A DNA stretch of 64,000 bases from Protonemura montana (GCA_947568835.1 OX387610.1:15543001-15607000); one strand, 5' to 3'. Shown: positions 13,898 to 26,036, counted from the stretch's first letter. Notes: a model not told the origin generated them from the letters alone. Numbers and translations are program-made.

Positions 13898-14651
13898 CCG
13901 CAAAATTCTCAAGAGTGCCAACGGTGAGAGATGGATGTAAATCATAAGTGCACTTTTTAAATACATTTGGAGATATTGAAGCTCCTTTGGCCGTCTCTCG
14001 TGGCAACGGGTGGCACAAACAACTTCCTTCCATCGCCATGACTCTATTCTGGTGACTGAAACAATTGCTAGCAATTAAAACAATACATGGTTGGCCGTGG
14101 GAATTCACCTGGGCTTTGGTCCGTATTAATTTTGCCAAGCTAGCGACGAGCGTCATTTGAAACAGAGCCGGCGCGGCCCGTTGGGTGCACGCACGGCCCG
14201 TTGGCTCCAGGCACGGACATGTTTGTAGGGTATATGATACCAAGCCGGCCGCAGTCTTCCGATCAGTGAACCGACGTCGTAGCAACGGTTGCTAGGCTGC
14301 AATATTGTGAACTGCCTCTGTGAGAGTGTGTTTCTGTCTTGTTCTTGGAATCAACAGCTTTTTCTTATTACAAGAACATTTGGACGGAGTATGATTTCGA
14401 CTTTGTTGACTCAGCTCAAGTACATTTTTTGTATTTAAGAAAAATTCTCTAGACATTGCAAGTGCCATTCATCGTGTTGCATCTCTCTCATCTGCTATTG
14501 GCTAATACTCCACTCCTAAATTAGCATTGAATGGTTGTATCCTATGAGTGAACCGATACATTTTGTTATTTACGTGGCGTCGGCGCTGGCTGGATCTGGA
14601 TTGTTCTATTTAAAATGTCTCAAATTTATCTATTTATTTAATACATTAAAC

Positions 14652-14853
14652 TGTAACGTAGTACACACGAGTCGTGAACAGTTTATGTTTATTTACAAGT
14701 GTACAATATTACTTTAATATCTAATATATGAAAAGATCAGACGACAAGTCTATCCTAGAGAGTCCGAGAACCCAGCGAGTCTCCAAAACAGTTGCCCCGC
14801 TCTCTTTCTTCTCATCCACCCTGCCTGGTGGATTGTCAGAGTCAGAGTCGCCA
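14652..14853 (-). repeat. Gypsy 3' LTR (left copy)
   Basis: It begins TGTAACG on the plus strand and ends GTCGCCA. On the minus strand it carries GTAAATAAACATAAAC, containing an AATAAA polyadenylation signal. The pol frame reads into it from the body. Confidence 0.9.
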
Positions 14854-16268
14854 TTCCCCCCCCACCAGTGAGAGGGCGAACGGTTAAGAGAGGAAAGCGA
14901 GGTTAAGAGCGTAGCTTGAGAAAGACTTCGTTTGCAACCTTCAAACGACCTCAACAGTTCTGGTGTCCAAACGATTGGTGTCTTGCCTGACTTATCGGCG
15001 CCAACGAGAAGGTTATTGAGAGCTGCCTGAAGTCTAGCAGCTGATGGTAGATGACGGCGATAAAAATTTAGCATCCCTAGAAATTGTCGTAATTGTTTCA
15101 CATTGCTTGGCGGTGAAAACGAAACGATTGCTTCGACCTTGTCGCCAAGGGGTCGTGTCCCATCAGCGTTGACAGTGTGGCCAAGAAATTTCACTTCAGA
15201 TGCGCCGAAGACACACTTGGAAAAGTTAATTAAAACACCATATTCGGAGAGCCTAGCAAAAAGCAGGCGAAGATGTTGTTCGTGCTCCGTTTGTGACGAT
15301 GATGCAATAAGAATATCGTCGATGTAGGCGTAGGCGAAATCCAAATCACGAAGGGCTTCATCGATAAATCTTTGAAAAGTTTGAGCTGCGTTCCTCAAAC
15401 CAAAGCTCATGAACGGAAATTCGAATAAGCCAAAGGGGGTCGTTATCGCCGTTTTGGCAATGTCTTCTGGCGCGACGGGAATGTGATTGTAAGCCCGAAC
15501 TAAATCTACTGTTGAAAATACGGTCTTACCGGTAAGCGCTTGAGCAAAATCTTGTATATGCGGAACAGGATACCGGTCTGGAATGGTCCTGCTGTTCAAG
15601 GCTCTGTAGTCACCACACGGTCTCCATTGGTTGTCCTTTTTGGGAACGAGATGAAGGGCAGCCGACCAGTTACTGGATGAACGTCTAGCTATGCCTGTCT
15701 TAAGCATAGTGTTGAATTCAGCCTTGGCGATTTGTAGTCGATCTGGTGCTAGGCGTCGAGGTTTGCACGACACTGGATGACCAGCTGTCGTGTGGATGTG
15801 ATGCAATGTTTCGTGTTTAGTTTTGCGCGAAATACCTGCTGGTCTCGTGATATCCGGGAATTCAGCAAGAATGGCATGGTATGGCGAGTGACCATTGACT
15901 GCTTTGACATGTTGCTGGTTGTCGTTGATCAACTTGCCGGCGATAGCAAAAGATGTGAGACTGTCGATAAGACGATGGTTTCGGATATCCACCATTAAAC
16001 TGTAAAATGATAGGAAATCAACACCGATGATAGGTTTGGATACGTCGGCGACGACGAAACTCCAGGAGAAATTGCGTTTAAATCCCAGATTTAAGTTGAG
16101 GCTAAATGCACCGAATGTAGATATGATTGAACCATTGGCGGCGAATAGCTCATATGTGGACCTTTCGCGAGTTCCTTTAATCATCTTGCGCGGGTAGACA
16201 CATAAATCGGATCCGGTGTCAACAAGGAACTGTTGCCGGGTTGTGATATCTGTTACGAACCCGACCAT
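14721..16268 (-). pseudogene. Gypsy pol fragment: aspartic protease and reverse transcriptase
   Basis: The frame opens with a retropepsin-type active site (LVDTGSD, about residues 14-20). It continues through an RT domain with [33 protein letters not shown] and the catalytic YIDD box, then the connection region ([12 protein letters not shown]). The protein is cut after a TLLTSL segment where RNase H should start. The last ~80 residues are translation of the polypurine tract and LTR, not a real domain. The normal gag-pol connection is lost because a LINE fragment sits between the two frames. Confidence 0.9.
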
Positions 16269-16269
16269 G

Positions 16270-16683
16270 TTTCAAGAAAACAAAAATATTCACAATAAAA
16301 ATACTAGAAAAAAAGACGATATACGACAAAAAAAAAGCTTGTTAGAAATAGGGAGAAAGAATGTAACATTTATGGGACCAATTTTATACAATAAATTACC
16401 CCGCAAGATAAAGGAAAAAACAATTAGCATGGAAAGCTTTAAAGGAATGGTCAAAGATTTTTTAATTCAACATTCGTTTTACACTATCTTAGAATATACT
16501 AGTCTGAATGGTTGCGATTGTAAATATTGTGTGAAAGAACAAAAATGATCAATGTACAAATTTTAATTAGCAATTGACAATTTCCAAAGCCTGTTTTTAC
16601 TGTTTTATGTGACAACGATCATGGCATGTAATCATTTTTTACAATGGAAAATAAACAATAAACAAACAAACAAACAAACAAAA
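16270..16683 (+). mobile_element. LINE 3' end nested in the Gypsy element
   Basis: The plus-strand frame ending at 16548 has the C-terminal signature of Jockey/CR1-like ORF2 proteins (NTRKKDDIR, FMGPILYNKLP, SFKGMVKDFLI). It is followed by a short 3' UTR and a CAAA-type repeat tail at 16655-16682. It is a 5'-truncated insertion antisense to the host Gypsy, younger than that element's internal structure. Confidence 0.8.
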
Positions 16684-16716
16684 GGCGACGTGAATTTGGA
16701 CAGCCGTCCGTCGCGT

Positions 16717-17478
16717 CTACTGACTGTCCTTCGAGTTTTTTCCGTCAAAACTACAGGGTTGACGACACATTTTCGCTCGTGCGCCAAACTTATGGTGATA
16801 CCAACACATACCATCCGTTAATGAACGTGGATTGGCCGGCAGTCGCACCCGATTCGATGGTCGTTTACCTGAGAGTGCTTCAATTTGGCGCGACAACTCT
16901 TCAACCTGCATTCGAAGTTGGTTGTCGTCGTTGACTACCGCTATGCGCATAGGACATGAGGCGTCCTCGTGAATCCGATCGGCGATCTCGGAGAGGGCGT
17001 CCAGGTCGTCAGGCGGCGACGCGGAAAGGACATCTCGCATCCTAATTGGCAAACGTTCGAGCCATAATATCCTTAAAACTTTGTCGGTCACTTCTTTGTC
17101 CGCTAAGCTTCGCAATTGCAATAATAATTCTGATGGTTTTCGATCACCCAACTCTTCATGTTGAAGAAGTCGCTTAATTTGAACTTCAGACGACTTCGAG
17201 AAACGACGAATAAGTTCCGATTTGAGACGTTCGTATTTGCCTGTCTCGGGTGGACTTACTATGATGTCGCGTACGGCGGTAGCATATCTGTGCTCCAGGG
17301 CACTTGCAACCTGGCAAAACTTCGTTGAATCGCTTGTAATTCCACTCAATTTGAACTGGCTTTCTATCTGAGCAAACCAAAGTGTAGGGTCTTCGATCCA
17401 GAACGATGGAATCTTGCAGCTAATTCGGTCTACCGATGCGGATTCGTTTGTAGCCATCGTAGGTCGGTTGCAAATCAC
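16717..17478 (-). CDS. Gypsy gag
   Basis: The 253-residue frame has the usual retrotransposon gag opening (IPSFWIEDPTLWFAQIESQF). A capsid-like helical body follows, and near the C terminus there is a Cys/His cluster (CWYHHKFGARAKMC) resembling a zinc knuckle. It starts just inside the primer-binding site. An in-frame TAG ends it before the LINE insertion. Gag would form particles and bind element RNA, but pol is truncated. Confidence 0.85.
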   Translation of the reverse strand: MICNRPTMATNESASVDRISCKIPSFWIEDPTLWFAQIESQFKLSGITSDSTKFCQVASALEHRYATAVRDIIVSPPETGKYERLKSELIRRFSKSSEVQIKRLLQHEELGDRKPSELLLQLRSLADKEVTDKVLRILWLERLPIRMRDVLSASPPDDLDALSEIADRIHEDASCPMRIAVVNDDNQLRMQVEELSRQIEALSGKRPSNRVRLPANPRSLTDGMCWYHHKFGARAKMCRQPCSFDGKNSKDSQ

Positions 17479-17491
17479 GTCGGGGTCACCA
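17471..17491 (-). other. Primer-binding site complementary to tRNA-Trp 3' end
   Basis: The plus strand here reads CAAATCACGTCGGGGTCACC followed by A, which is the T-arm and acceptor 3' end of animal tRNA-Trp as I know it. It is separated from the 5' LTR (17493-17694) by one or two bases. The tRNA would prime minus-strand DNA synthesis. Confidence 0.8.
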
Positions 17492-17492
17492 A

Positions 17493-17694
17493 TGTAACGT
17501 AGTACACACGAGTCGTGAACAGTTTATGTTTATTTACAAGTGTACAATATTACTTTAATATCTAATATATGAAAAGATCAGACGACAAGTCTATCCTAGA
17601 GAGTCCGAGAACCCAGTGAGTCTCCAAAACAGTTGCCCCGCTCTCTTTCTTCTCATCCACCCTGCCTGGTGGATTGTCAGAGTCAGAGTCGCCA
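17493..17694 (-). repeat. Gypsy 5' LTR (right copy)
   Basis: It matches 14652-14853 with a single visible difference (CCCAGTGAG against CCCAGCGAG) plus two terminal bases. It lies directly upstream (minus strand) of the primer-binding site and gag. Confidence 0.9.
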
Positions 17695-19419
17695 CAAAAC
17701 TAAGTTAGTAACACAAGTGATAAACAAGTTGAGTAGCTTTCATACACGAATGTCATGGGAAGACATGGTCGCAGCCGCAATAATGGTCAATAATTGTCGA
17801 GCGTTAAGTTGTAATGAAAATTGTTCAAATTGTTGTTGTTGTTAAACATTTCTATTTAACAGCGAAGAATTATTAACCTGCCACCAATTCTTTTATCTTT
17901 CCTATGATAACAATTTTTTTAATTTTTTAATTTTGGTGCCCACCAAATTCTGCCAAAAACTTATACTACTTCTTCTTCACATCCTTCTTTGGCCACTTGG
18001 ACCTGCTGAGGTCGCGCTGCTAGGATCGTGACCAACTTCACTGCAGTTGTCTGTTGAGGTCAACTAGATCTCGATTGTTCACATCGGTTCACCAAGCTTG
18101 GGCGAACTTCGAAGCTACATCCAATTATGTTTTGGTGGCAAGACGTTTCATAACTTTATCGAACACCAAAATGTTCGACACAATTGTTTCCGGTCTCTCA
18201 TCGAATCGTGGCCCCGTTTGTACGAGCAGGGCAAGGTACATATGAAGTTGTCTGTACCTCATAATTAATCTGCAGTCCGGATGGCAGGCAGTTGGACGTG
18301 TAGGTCCATTGTTTGGTCAACAACCCGCTATCTTAGTTCCTTGTATGAAGTTGTACGTCCTGACTTCTAGACTTCAACAAAAATACAACCCTGATATGAG
18401 TTGTTTTACAGACTTGGGGCAACACTTTCCCGATGAGAGCAATTATCGTTAAAATGCATTAAATTTAAATTCAGCTTTCGTCAAACAAAGCATCGGGCAA
18501 TGCAGACTCTCGGACGGAGTCATACTGCGACAGAATCAAGTCATGACCGGGCAAAGTCAGTTTCGGTGACTGTCCATCACCGATCTGTTTCGTCGGAACC
18601 ATTTTGTTCGAGGCAGAGGAGTCCCTTCGATTCCAGGAGCCACTGCAGCCGTGCATTGATCATGCGCTCGAGGTGTTTGTATGCAGCTCGTCAATGCAAT
18701 TGGCCTGTGGCTAGAAGGTTCGGACTTGTCCTTTGCAGGCTTTAATATCGGAATGATGGCAGAGGCCCTTCATTGGGCCGGGAAACAACCATGGAGCCAT
18801 ATCTTGTTCAGTAGTGTCGGAAGATATGACTAGGCTCCGGATGAAAGGTGTTTCCGATCAAAGCTAGGTGAAGTGTTATTTTTTTGCTTTCATACCACCT
18901 TATGCTTTCATCCGGAGGTTTCTGTTGGCTTTCGTACGCAACGCAACGCAATAAAATTATAATTTTGAATTTTGCCTTGGTTGCTACTGGCAACGCGTAG
19001 TGGACCAAACGCTCCAATGGCTGGACACTCTTCGACCGGTGCATGCGATTTCTCTGGACTATTTATTTAAATTAAAAATTACAAGTGAATGAACACATAA
19101 CCTAACAAATTATACTGTAAGGTGTTACTTAAAGGCTTGTTATCTTGATATAATGCGAATGCACGGGTTGAATAGCTGGCGTATGACGGATGCTTCCTTG
19201 TGGCTGTCAGATGAATGTTAGCAACACCGATGAAATCTTCGGCTTGTGTAGCGTGATGGTGGTATTGGCTCCTTCTTGTTGTATTGGTTCCATTTGTCAG
19301 CATATGCTATGGCCAGGTACGAGTACACTTTTATGGCAGGTCCTGTGCAAATAAGTCACGTCCGGCATCGAGTTGGGTTCTCTCTGTTAGACCACACGTT
19401 TCATGGCACATTATTTCCA

Positions 19420-19810
19420 GAACTGAAGTTTATACCACTTCCGTACATTCCATGGAACTGCTTAGAGTTCAGCAACTTGTACTGTACATATATTATGTGG
19501 CAATCTTTCCTTGTCAAGGCAAATTTTATATTTAAAATTTGTTAATAATTATTAAAATTTATTTTATCAATATTGCGAAATGTTCCAAAGAAGGCATGAA
19601 GGATCACTCAGTAAGATGTCAAGACCTCCGATTGAATCCTCTGCACGTCCAACTCTTCGATCTTCCATAGCTTGGCGTGATCACGGCATGCTATCATTGA
19701 GCTTGTCGACCGTGTCTCGACTAAACGCTTTCCAACATGCAAATTTACAAATCATTGGTGTATTCAATGATTTTGTCACTAATTCCAATTCATATGTTTG
19801 AGGTCCTGGC
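19420..19810. other. ~390 bp present in duplication copy 2, absent from copy 1
   Basis: Copy 1 joins the flanks directly (about 1950-1965). No target duplication or inverted ends are evident, so a deletion in copy 1 is as likely as an insertion here. No gene seen. Confidence 0.6.
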
Positions 19811-22800
19811 TCGTTTGTTTCTCGTGTAGATTCTCCAGCAACTCCTGAATCTTTTGCTTTGCAAAGCCATCTCTTTCCCTCAATGGAAACAGAGGAAACC
19901 TTTTTAAATTAGCCGAGTTTTAATAAATAATGAATATTAATTGTCATTTATTTGTCCTGTGAATCACACACATTATATTTTAAAATGCTAAGTTAATTAA
20001 CCGTATTTAATTGGTAACGTTAACAGCTTGCGGTACATGATTTACTTTCAGTCTCTTTGTACTTTCCACACATTCATATTTTACAAAGTTTTTTTATTTA
20101 AATAAATATTTATCAATAAGATATTATTTTAGCAGCCCTTGTAAGCCATGGTGCTTATGAACTGCTTATAAAACTGGTGCTCATGGCTTTTTGGTTTAGG
20201 CTCACTTTTTGTCCTAGTGTCATATGGGCGTTGTTCACGTGGTATATATAAATGCAGGGTAACGTCATTGCTGCAAATACAGTGGGGCTGATTGCACAAA
20301 TCGAAGATTCAGGTGTGACGGGGTCGGGCAAGTTGAAAATCCATCTTGTATTTTTTTTTATTGACTACTGACAAGTGCATTGCAATTGTATGGGCCTTAT
20401 ATTCTAGAAAAGAGGTAAGACCTTCGTGTCTTACTCAAAGGATTTTAATCACAATTTTTTCTCAGGCGCAAAATATTATTTGACGCGCCTATAAACCCCA
20501 CTATTTATTTAGTAAAGCATCTTGTAGCCAAGTTTGCAGACTAGAAAGTTGGGATGCATCGTTGCTTTCCTGATTGTTTGCCCCGGAAAGTGGTCATTGT
20601 GCCATCAGTTCGATTATCAACTCTTAACGAATCACAATGTTGAATACTTGCTCGTAAGAAAGCTGTGAAACACCACATCAGAGAAGTCCGGAATTCTTCT
20701 CTCGACGCAATTTGTCTCCAGTATATATGTGGTCTGACAGCTCCTGAGTGAAGCGAGTTGAAATTATGTTTATTTTCATTTGTTATTGAACTAAATTAAA
20801 TTTTTTTTGAATAGACTGTCATTTTTAAATTGAATTCTTTTTTGTTTTGCTTGTGGACCTGATAAGCCAGCTACGTTCAGTGAAGTAAGGTTCAGCAGAG
20901 TTGAACAATCCAAGTGAGACGTTGGATCTATCCATGGAATACTCTCCCTTCATGTTCTCTGCTAGCTGACTCTCCTGTTGAGTCTGACAATTTCAACCGC
21001 AGTTCTGTATTGTTCCATCGATGCTTCAAGCCGCGCGATCTTCTTGTGTGGCAAAAAGTAGCTCTTCGAGGATACCTGAGACCGCAGGTACAAGAAAGTT
21101 GAGTAAAACAATTGATTGAAAACAAAACACTGGGTCGAGCACAATTGTTTCCGAATGCTCGGTGCAGCTTTTGTAATAGCGCCATCGAACAGTATAAGGT
21201 CGATGCAAGCCAAGTGTTAAAGCAACACATAACCAAAGTTGACCAAACTTCAGAGCTTACACTTGAAGACAATCTGGAATAATCTTTGGAATATAAAGTA
21301 CATTTTCAACAAATGTTTTGAAGATTTCCGCGGCATTATACAAGCAACAGTGGTCCGATCCCCTTGGGTCATATATCGGACGTATATATTGGTCCAGACT
21401 GACGACCAGGGCACCCAGTAGAACAGGGTTGCATTAGGCACTCACTGGCGTTCGAGACACGGGACCAAGATCTCCAAGCTCCTCCGGCAATATAAATTGC
21501 CATGCCATGGCGTGTGGTGCGGCTAGCGCCTGCTTGGGACCTTCTGCATGGCCAGGCGCGGAACACAGCCTTACTCTATTGGCTTGGAAAAAATATTTTA
21601 TTTGCTGTGGCAGCGATTCTAGGTCTGAGAACACCAAGATGGTTTTTGCTGTTTTTTTTTCTAGTGCCTTGTATCTTGACATGTTTTTTGAGGTACACTG
21701 GTTCTTTGCTATCCAGCGTAGAGGTGTTTGTAAGGAGGCGTGCAATGCCAACCCAGTTTTACTATGTTCCTATTGAAAGTGCGTCTAAAATTGACATGTT
21801 TGTGAATCTACTAAGCACTACGCTTGCAGTCTTTACCCTGTCAGCCATGGACCACGATTTGTGTAACGCGCCAATATCTCGGCGCTGTCTCGTGCAGGGA
21901 TTCTCTGACATGATGATGTTGCTTCGTTAAACAGCACGCCTCGCGTGGCGCTGTCTGGTACTGCGACCATCTTGTAGACAGTCGATGTAAACGCACAGCC
22001 AGATGTAACTGGTGGACAAATCAAGTTATAAAATAATTCATAAATATACTTTGTGTTTTTTTGATGTGAATTGCTTTGCTTTTGTTTGTCGCATCTTGCC
22101 AACAACTTGGTGCGAATACAGAGAAAGCTGTCATGTTTTTGATATCAAACCTTCTTATTGGAGTTACTATTTATTTGTGGTGTTAAACGAAGCACTCACT
22201 GTTTAATTGAAGTCACAAATGTAGACATCAAAGTATCAGCGAAATTGATCTTTGTCCGGTGTTGCTTCTTCAGCTGGCACCACTGGCAGGTCTAGGTTTT
22301 GCAGTTCATGCCTAAGCTGAATAATGTTAATAAATAAATAAAAATAAATTACTACAGTTTCCTAACTTTTGTGTTTTTGACAGTCAAAACATGAGAAAAA
22401 TACACCAAATGATGCACGAAAACTAAGCTATTCACTCATAGGTAAATTGTGGAAGATGCTTTTTTGATTTCCACCAATTTTTATTAGTAGTGTCTTGCGT
22501 TTTAAAACTTATAACGTCGTGGTTCTTGGTTAGCTGTCGATTCAGTTAATTTTTGGCATACGTTTCTTGAATTTGTTTGCCCACGGTCTTGAGTTGCGTT
22601 GCAAAAATAATCAGTAACGGAAGTAGAAATTTTCTTCGGTCCCCGTTTATGATTTATTTAGGATGGATGATTGAGTTCGCGTTTAGGTGGAATACAGAAT
22701 AGTTCACTTAAAGTTTCCTTTTGCCGAAACAAGCTTTCCGGTCGTAGATTGTGCCACATCCCAAACTTCCAGAAATACCCCAGTTGTCAAGTCTGCATGC

Positions 22801-24303
22801 CATCATGCAAGTCATGCACGATGGCTGCTTGCCATCTTCAAGTCTCCGGAATCGAAAATACTGTCTGTACAAGACAGCGTCTAACCATTGGTTATGTATC
22901 TCCTACATTTCCTCCACGCGAAGAGTTACCAGCTCTGTTGAGATGCAGGACACCACCTCTTTGTGTTTGTGCCCTTAAACTGTTTGCATTTCACATGATG
23001 GCAGTTATAACCAGTTGGTCGGATTAATCTCGCAGAAACACGTGCATTTCCACCATGCGTTTTCTCTCATAAAGCGATAATTACTGGAATGAAACTCGTA
23101 TTCAGAGCCAATTGGTGAATGCAAACTCGTAGTGAGCGAAGAACGCGAGGCTCACTTGCACTTCCGATTTCTTTACTATGAAAACATAATTATTCCCACA
23201 TGGGTATGTGGCAATAAATTTTGTAATTGTCCGACTACGACAGCTCGATTTGACGGTTCTCCTATTGCTCAATAAAAGAAACGCCAGCTAGCGTGCAGTC
23301 TTAAGTAGGAGTGCTGGTTCTTCAATTCAATGCAGTGCGACGCGTGCGGATAGGAGTTTGTACGATAAGCAATATCCAATCGTCCCAGCTGGATTCATGT
23401 GATCAGGAAGTGTGGCAGAGAGAAACCAGCTCCCGGCTTGAACGGTTCTTTTGAACAGCTTTGGTAAGCCAATTATTGTTAACTTCCGACAAGTCACGAC
23501 CTCCCACATTGCCAAGCGCGACCTTTCGGCCTAGCACAAGTAACAGTCAAAATTCTGCTCGTCGTCTTAACATCTTGTATACGGATAAATGTGCCCACTG
23601 CAAACTATGTGAACTTTTTGTTCCGCCAAGATGTCATCATGTCCTCTTGAAGTCCACAAACCAGAACTTGACGGGAGCTTGGCACAAATATAATGAGCGT
23701 CGAAGCATTTAGTTTCTACAATTCTGTGGGCTGGTGGGAGAGGGAGCGCGATTTTTCTTCCCACATTATCTGGCATCTACATTGCCAATATTGTTATAAA
23801 ATGGTGCTAGCTCTATTATCTGATATTTGTAGCAGATTGCCAGACCGCAAAAGTCGTAAAAGTGCCAACGGTGAGAGATGGATGTAAATCATAAGTGAAC
23901 TTTTTAAATACATTTGGAGATATTGAAGCTCCTTTGGCCGTCTCTCGTGGCAACAGGTGGCACAAACAACTTCCCTCCATCGCCATGACTCTATTCTGGT
24001 GACTGAAACAATTGCTAGCAATTAAAACAATACATGGTTGGCCGTGGGAATTCACCTGGGATTTGGTCCGTATTAATTTTGCCAAGCTAGCGACGAGCGT
24101 CATTTGAAACAGAGCCGGCGCGGCCCGTTGGCTGCACGCACGGCCCGTTGGCTCCAGTCACGGACATGTTTGTTGGGTATATGATACCAAGCCGGCCGCA
24201 GTCTTCAGATCAGTGAACCGACGTCGTAGCAACGGTTGCTAGACTGCAATATTGTGAACTGCCTCTGTGAGAGTGTGTTTCTGTCTTGTTCTTGGAATCA
24301 ACA

Positions 24304-24583
24304 GAATGGACCGATGGATAGTACATGATGAAATAGATGGATACTAGTACAGTTCCTCGTGGTGCATTCCTCGTGGTGGTTTTTACTGTCTGCGACAGCG
24401 GTGGTGATGGTGGTGGTTTTGTATTCCGAGACGGCGTTGGCGGTGGGGCCATCGGGCTTGACAAATTATTGCTTGATACTTGAAAGAAAACAAAACAAGA
24501 ATGTAAAATAAAAAATATTGTCAATTATTTAAGTTTGATCAAGTGGTTGCCTCCCTGCTCTGGTTCGCCACTAGTCCGCACTT
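24304..24583 (-). other. Proline-rich putative exon next to the hAT relic
   Basis: This sequence starts exactly where the duplicated unit ends. On the minus strand a splice-acceptor-like CTTTCAAG at ~24480 is followed by ~58 open codons rich in Pro, Ser and Thr (MAPPPTPSRNTKPPPSPP). It could be an exon of an unrelated gene or a low-complexity relic. No domain is recognised. Confidence 0.25.
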
Positions 24584-25034
24584 TTACACTAGTCCTACTT
24601 TAAGAAGCAGAACATTTTCAAAATTTTTGTCAGTAAGTCTACCTCTTTTTTTGGTGAAAATGTCACCCCCAATACTAAAAATCCGTTCTACAGCCGCGCT
24701 GTACTGGATAGGGGTATTGAATTTAATGAACAAAGTTTTCACGAGTGGAAATCTTCCAAGGTCCTCGAGAGAGCTTGCAGGTTTAGCCAGGTAAACTTCT
24801 AAATCTGAAATTTGAAGAGTTGGTGCTGTTTGCTGCAATTTCCTTATGCACCGGCATACACAATAAACACTTTACTTTGAAAAATTCCTCGGGATCGGTA
24901 ACATTTCCCTCGTGGAGAAAAAAGAATTTCTTCAGATTTCCCCACGGGAAAGGACTAATGCAGAGCATTGGTCTCCGTGGCCGCGAAATCGTGATTGACC
25001 ACTTGGTCTCCGTCACCCGAATCAATGAGCTCAT
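24584..25034 (-). pseudogene. Collapsed hAT transposase: BED-like N terminus joined to hAT C-terminal domain
   Basis: Minus 25034-24783 resembles a BED zinc finger start (WGNLKKFF, then VKCLLC). Minus 24838-24584 is the hAT dimerisation domain (TPIQYSAAVERIFSIGGD, TKKRGRLTD, NVLLLK). The ~500 residues normally between them, including the catalytic core, are gone, and the two parts meet out of frame near 24783-24838. This is an internally deleted, non-autonomous hAT copy. Confidence 0.8.
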
Positions 25035-25411
25035 TTAATTAAAAAAAAAATTAAACACGGCTTGCTTTCGACTAAGCGGGAGCAACGAGTGGGTGGAAAT
25101 TCTCAGTGGTACAACCGTGCAAGCTCATAACGCAAACACAGCACATTCCGAATGAGTCAATCACCAATATCCAGCTTAAGCTCGATTCGAAAATGCAAAC
25201 ACATCTCTTACTGCTAAGTGCTTATACCCGTGTTAGTATCTTTTCGAAATGAGCAACTGTTAGACTCAATATTTTATATCGTCGCCTACAATTTACATGG
25301 AACGGATGAGAGAGTTGAGGCTAATGGGTTTCCAGCGTAAATTTTTGTACAACAACAAAGCATGAAATAATTATGGAAATAAAACGATTGTGCATCTTAA
25401 TGTCAGCGGCT

Positions 25412-25626
25412 GGGTTTCAAATTTAAATTGTCAATTGTTATTCAACAATAAACATAAAACAAGGAACGACTTTGCAAAAGATCTTGATCTTTTAAAACGA
25501 TCTTTTAAAACGATCTTTTGAAAGATCGTAAAAAAATCCGATCGCGATCGAATTTAAAGATCGTGATACACAAAAAAGATCGCGATCAGTTCGAAGATCA
25601 CTAAAAAAAGATCCTTCCCCAACTAT
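25412..25626. repeat. GATC-rich subterminal block of an hAT-like element, copy B
   Basis: It is homologous to 6490-6702, with repeated AAAGATC/GATCTTTT units and a terminal CCCCAACTATG. It lies on the 5' side of the collapsed minus-strand hAT gene, where a terminus is expected. The stretch between (25040-25411) shows nothing recognisable. Confidence 0.5.
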
Positions 25627-26036
25627 GGTGCTCATCATCGCAGAATGAGCTGGTCGCACGGACAACGGACGCCACTCAACACCGGTGGCGGGTCTCATAT
25701 TTTGCTCAACCAATCACTGCATTTAGATGAAAATTCTAATCCAATCTTGAGTCTCGTGTCCATGAGAACAGCCATGTCGTCATACTCACAAGCAGGCCGC
25801 GAATTCAGCAGCTGTGATATCATTTCTGGGAATTTTTTTCAAAATTGTAAACCTAGCATTACAATTGTTTTACATATCTAGCATACATGGATCTTCGCTC
25901 GATACTGACGAATGTCTTTGTCGGACGATAAGCAGTAGTCAAAACCCAAGGTTACAACGCTCACTGTGCATATACTAACTAAAAATAATAATATCCTGGC
26001 GAATCGAACCCTGGTCAAATATTGCTTTTGTTATTT
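25627..26036. other. No recognisable feature
   Basis: Only short unsupported frames; no repeat or RNA gene recognised. Confidence 0.4.

Larger units (their letters stand above)
1..14446. repeat. Copy 1 of a ~6.5 kb direct duplication, expanded by insertions
   Basis: Position 1 reappears at 14447, and the two copies can be followed side by side for ~6.5 kb once insertions are removed. Shared blocks in this copy are 1-5455, 7766-7869, 11417-11862 and 13898-14356. Copy-specific inserts are 5456-7765, 7870-11416 and ~11863-13897. Identity of shared blocks is high by eye, with scattered substitutions and small indels; it was not computed. The short ORFs inside (for example minus 3084-3428, minus 3590-3907, plus 3658-4068) are mostly kept between copies, but that follows from the recent duplication. 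They lack recognisable domains, and frames on both strands are equally open around 3500-4100, so I do not call genes here. The true unit boundary lies upstream of the window. Confidence 0.9.
14652..17696 (-). mobile_element. Internally deleted Ty3/Gypsy LTR retrotransposon, tRNA-Trp primed
   Basis: Two ~202 bp LTRs (14652-14853 and 17493-17694) differ visibly at one base and flank a gag gene, a protease-RT gene and nothing more. AAAC at 14648-14651 and 17697-17700 is the target duplication. RNase H and integrase are missing: pol runs from just after the RT domain into the polypurine tract at 14854-14866. The near-identical LTRs imply recent insertion into duplication copy 2 only. A LINE 3' fragment (16270-16683) is nested between gag and pol in the opposite orientation. 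The element cannot move on its own. Confidence 0.92.
14447..24303. repeat. Copy 2 of the ~6.5 kb direct duplication
   Basis: Shared blocks are 14447-14651, 17697-19419, 19811-23404 and 23405-24303. They are collinear and in the same orientation as copy 1. Copy-specific material is the Gypsy element (14652-17696) and ~390 bp at 19420-19810, which is either an insertion here or a deletion in copy 1. This copy gives the uninterrupted sequence for the copy 1 insertions: TTAA at 23301-23304 is the empty site for the 5456-7765 insert, and GATC at 23401-23404 that for the 7870-11416 element. Homology stops at 24303, which matches 14356 in copy 1. The next 90 bp of the unit are missing and hAT-related sequence begins nearby. 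Confidence 0.9.

Noticed and set aside
14721-14960. C-terminal ~80 residues of the Gypsy pol frame as a novel domain
   Set aside because: It is read-through into the polypurine tract and LTR after the internal deletion.
17471-17491. tRNA-Trp gene
   Set aside because: Only the 3' end of the tRNA is matched, exactly at the primer-binding site; no tRNA body.
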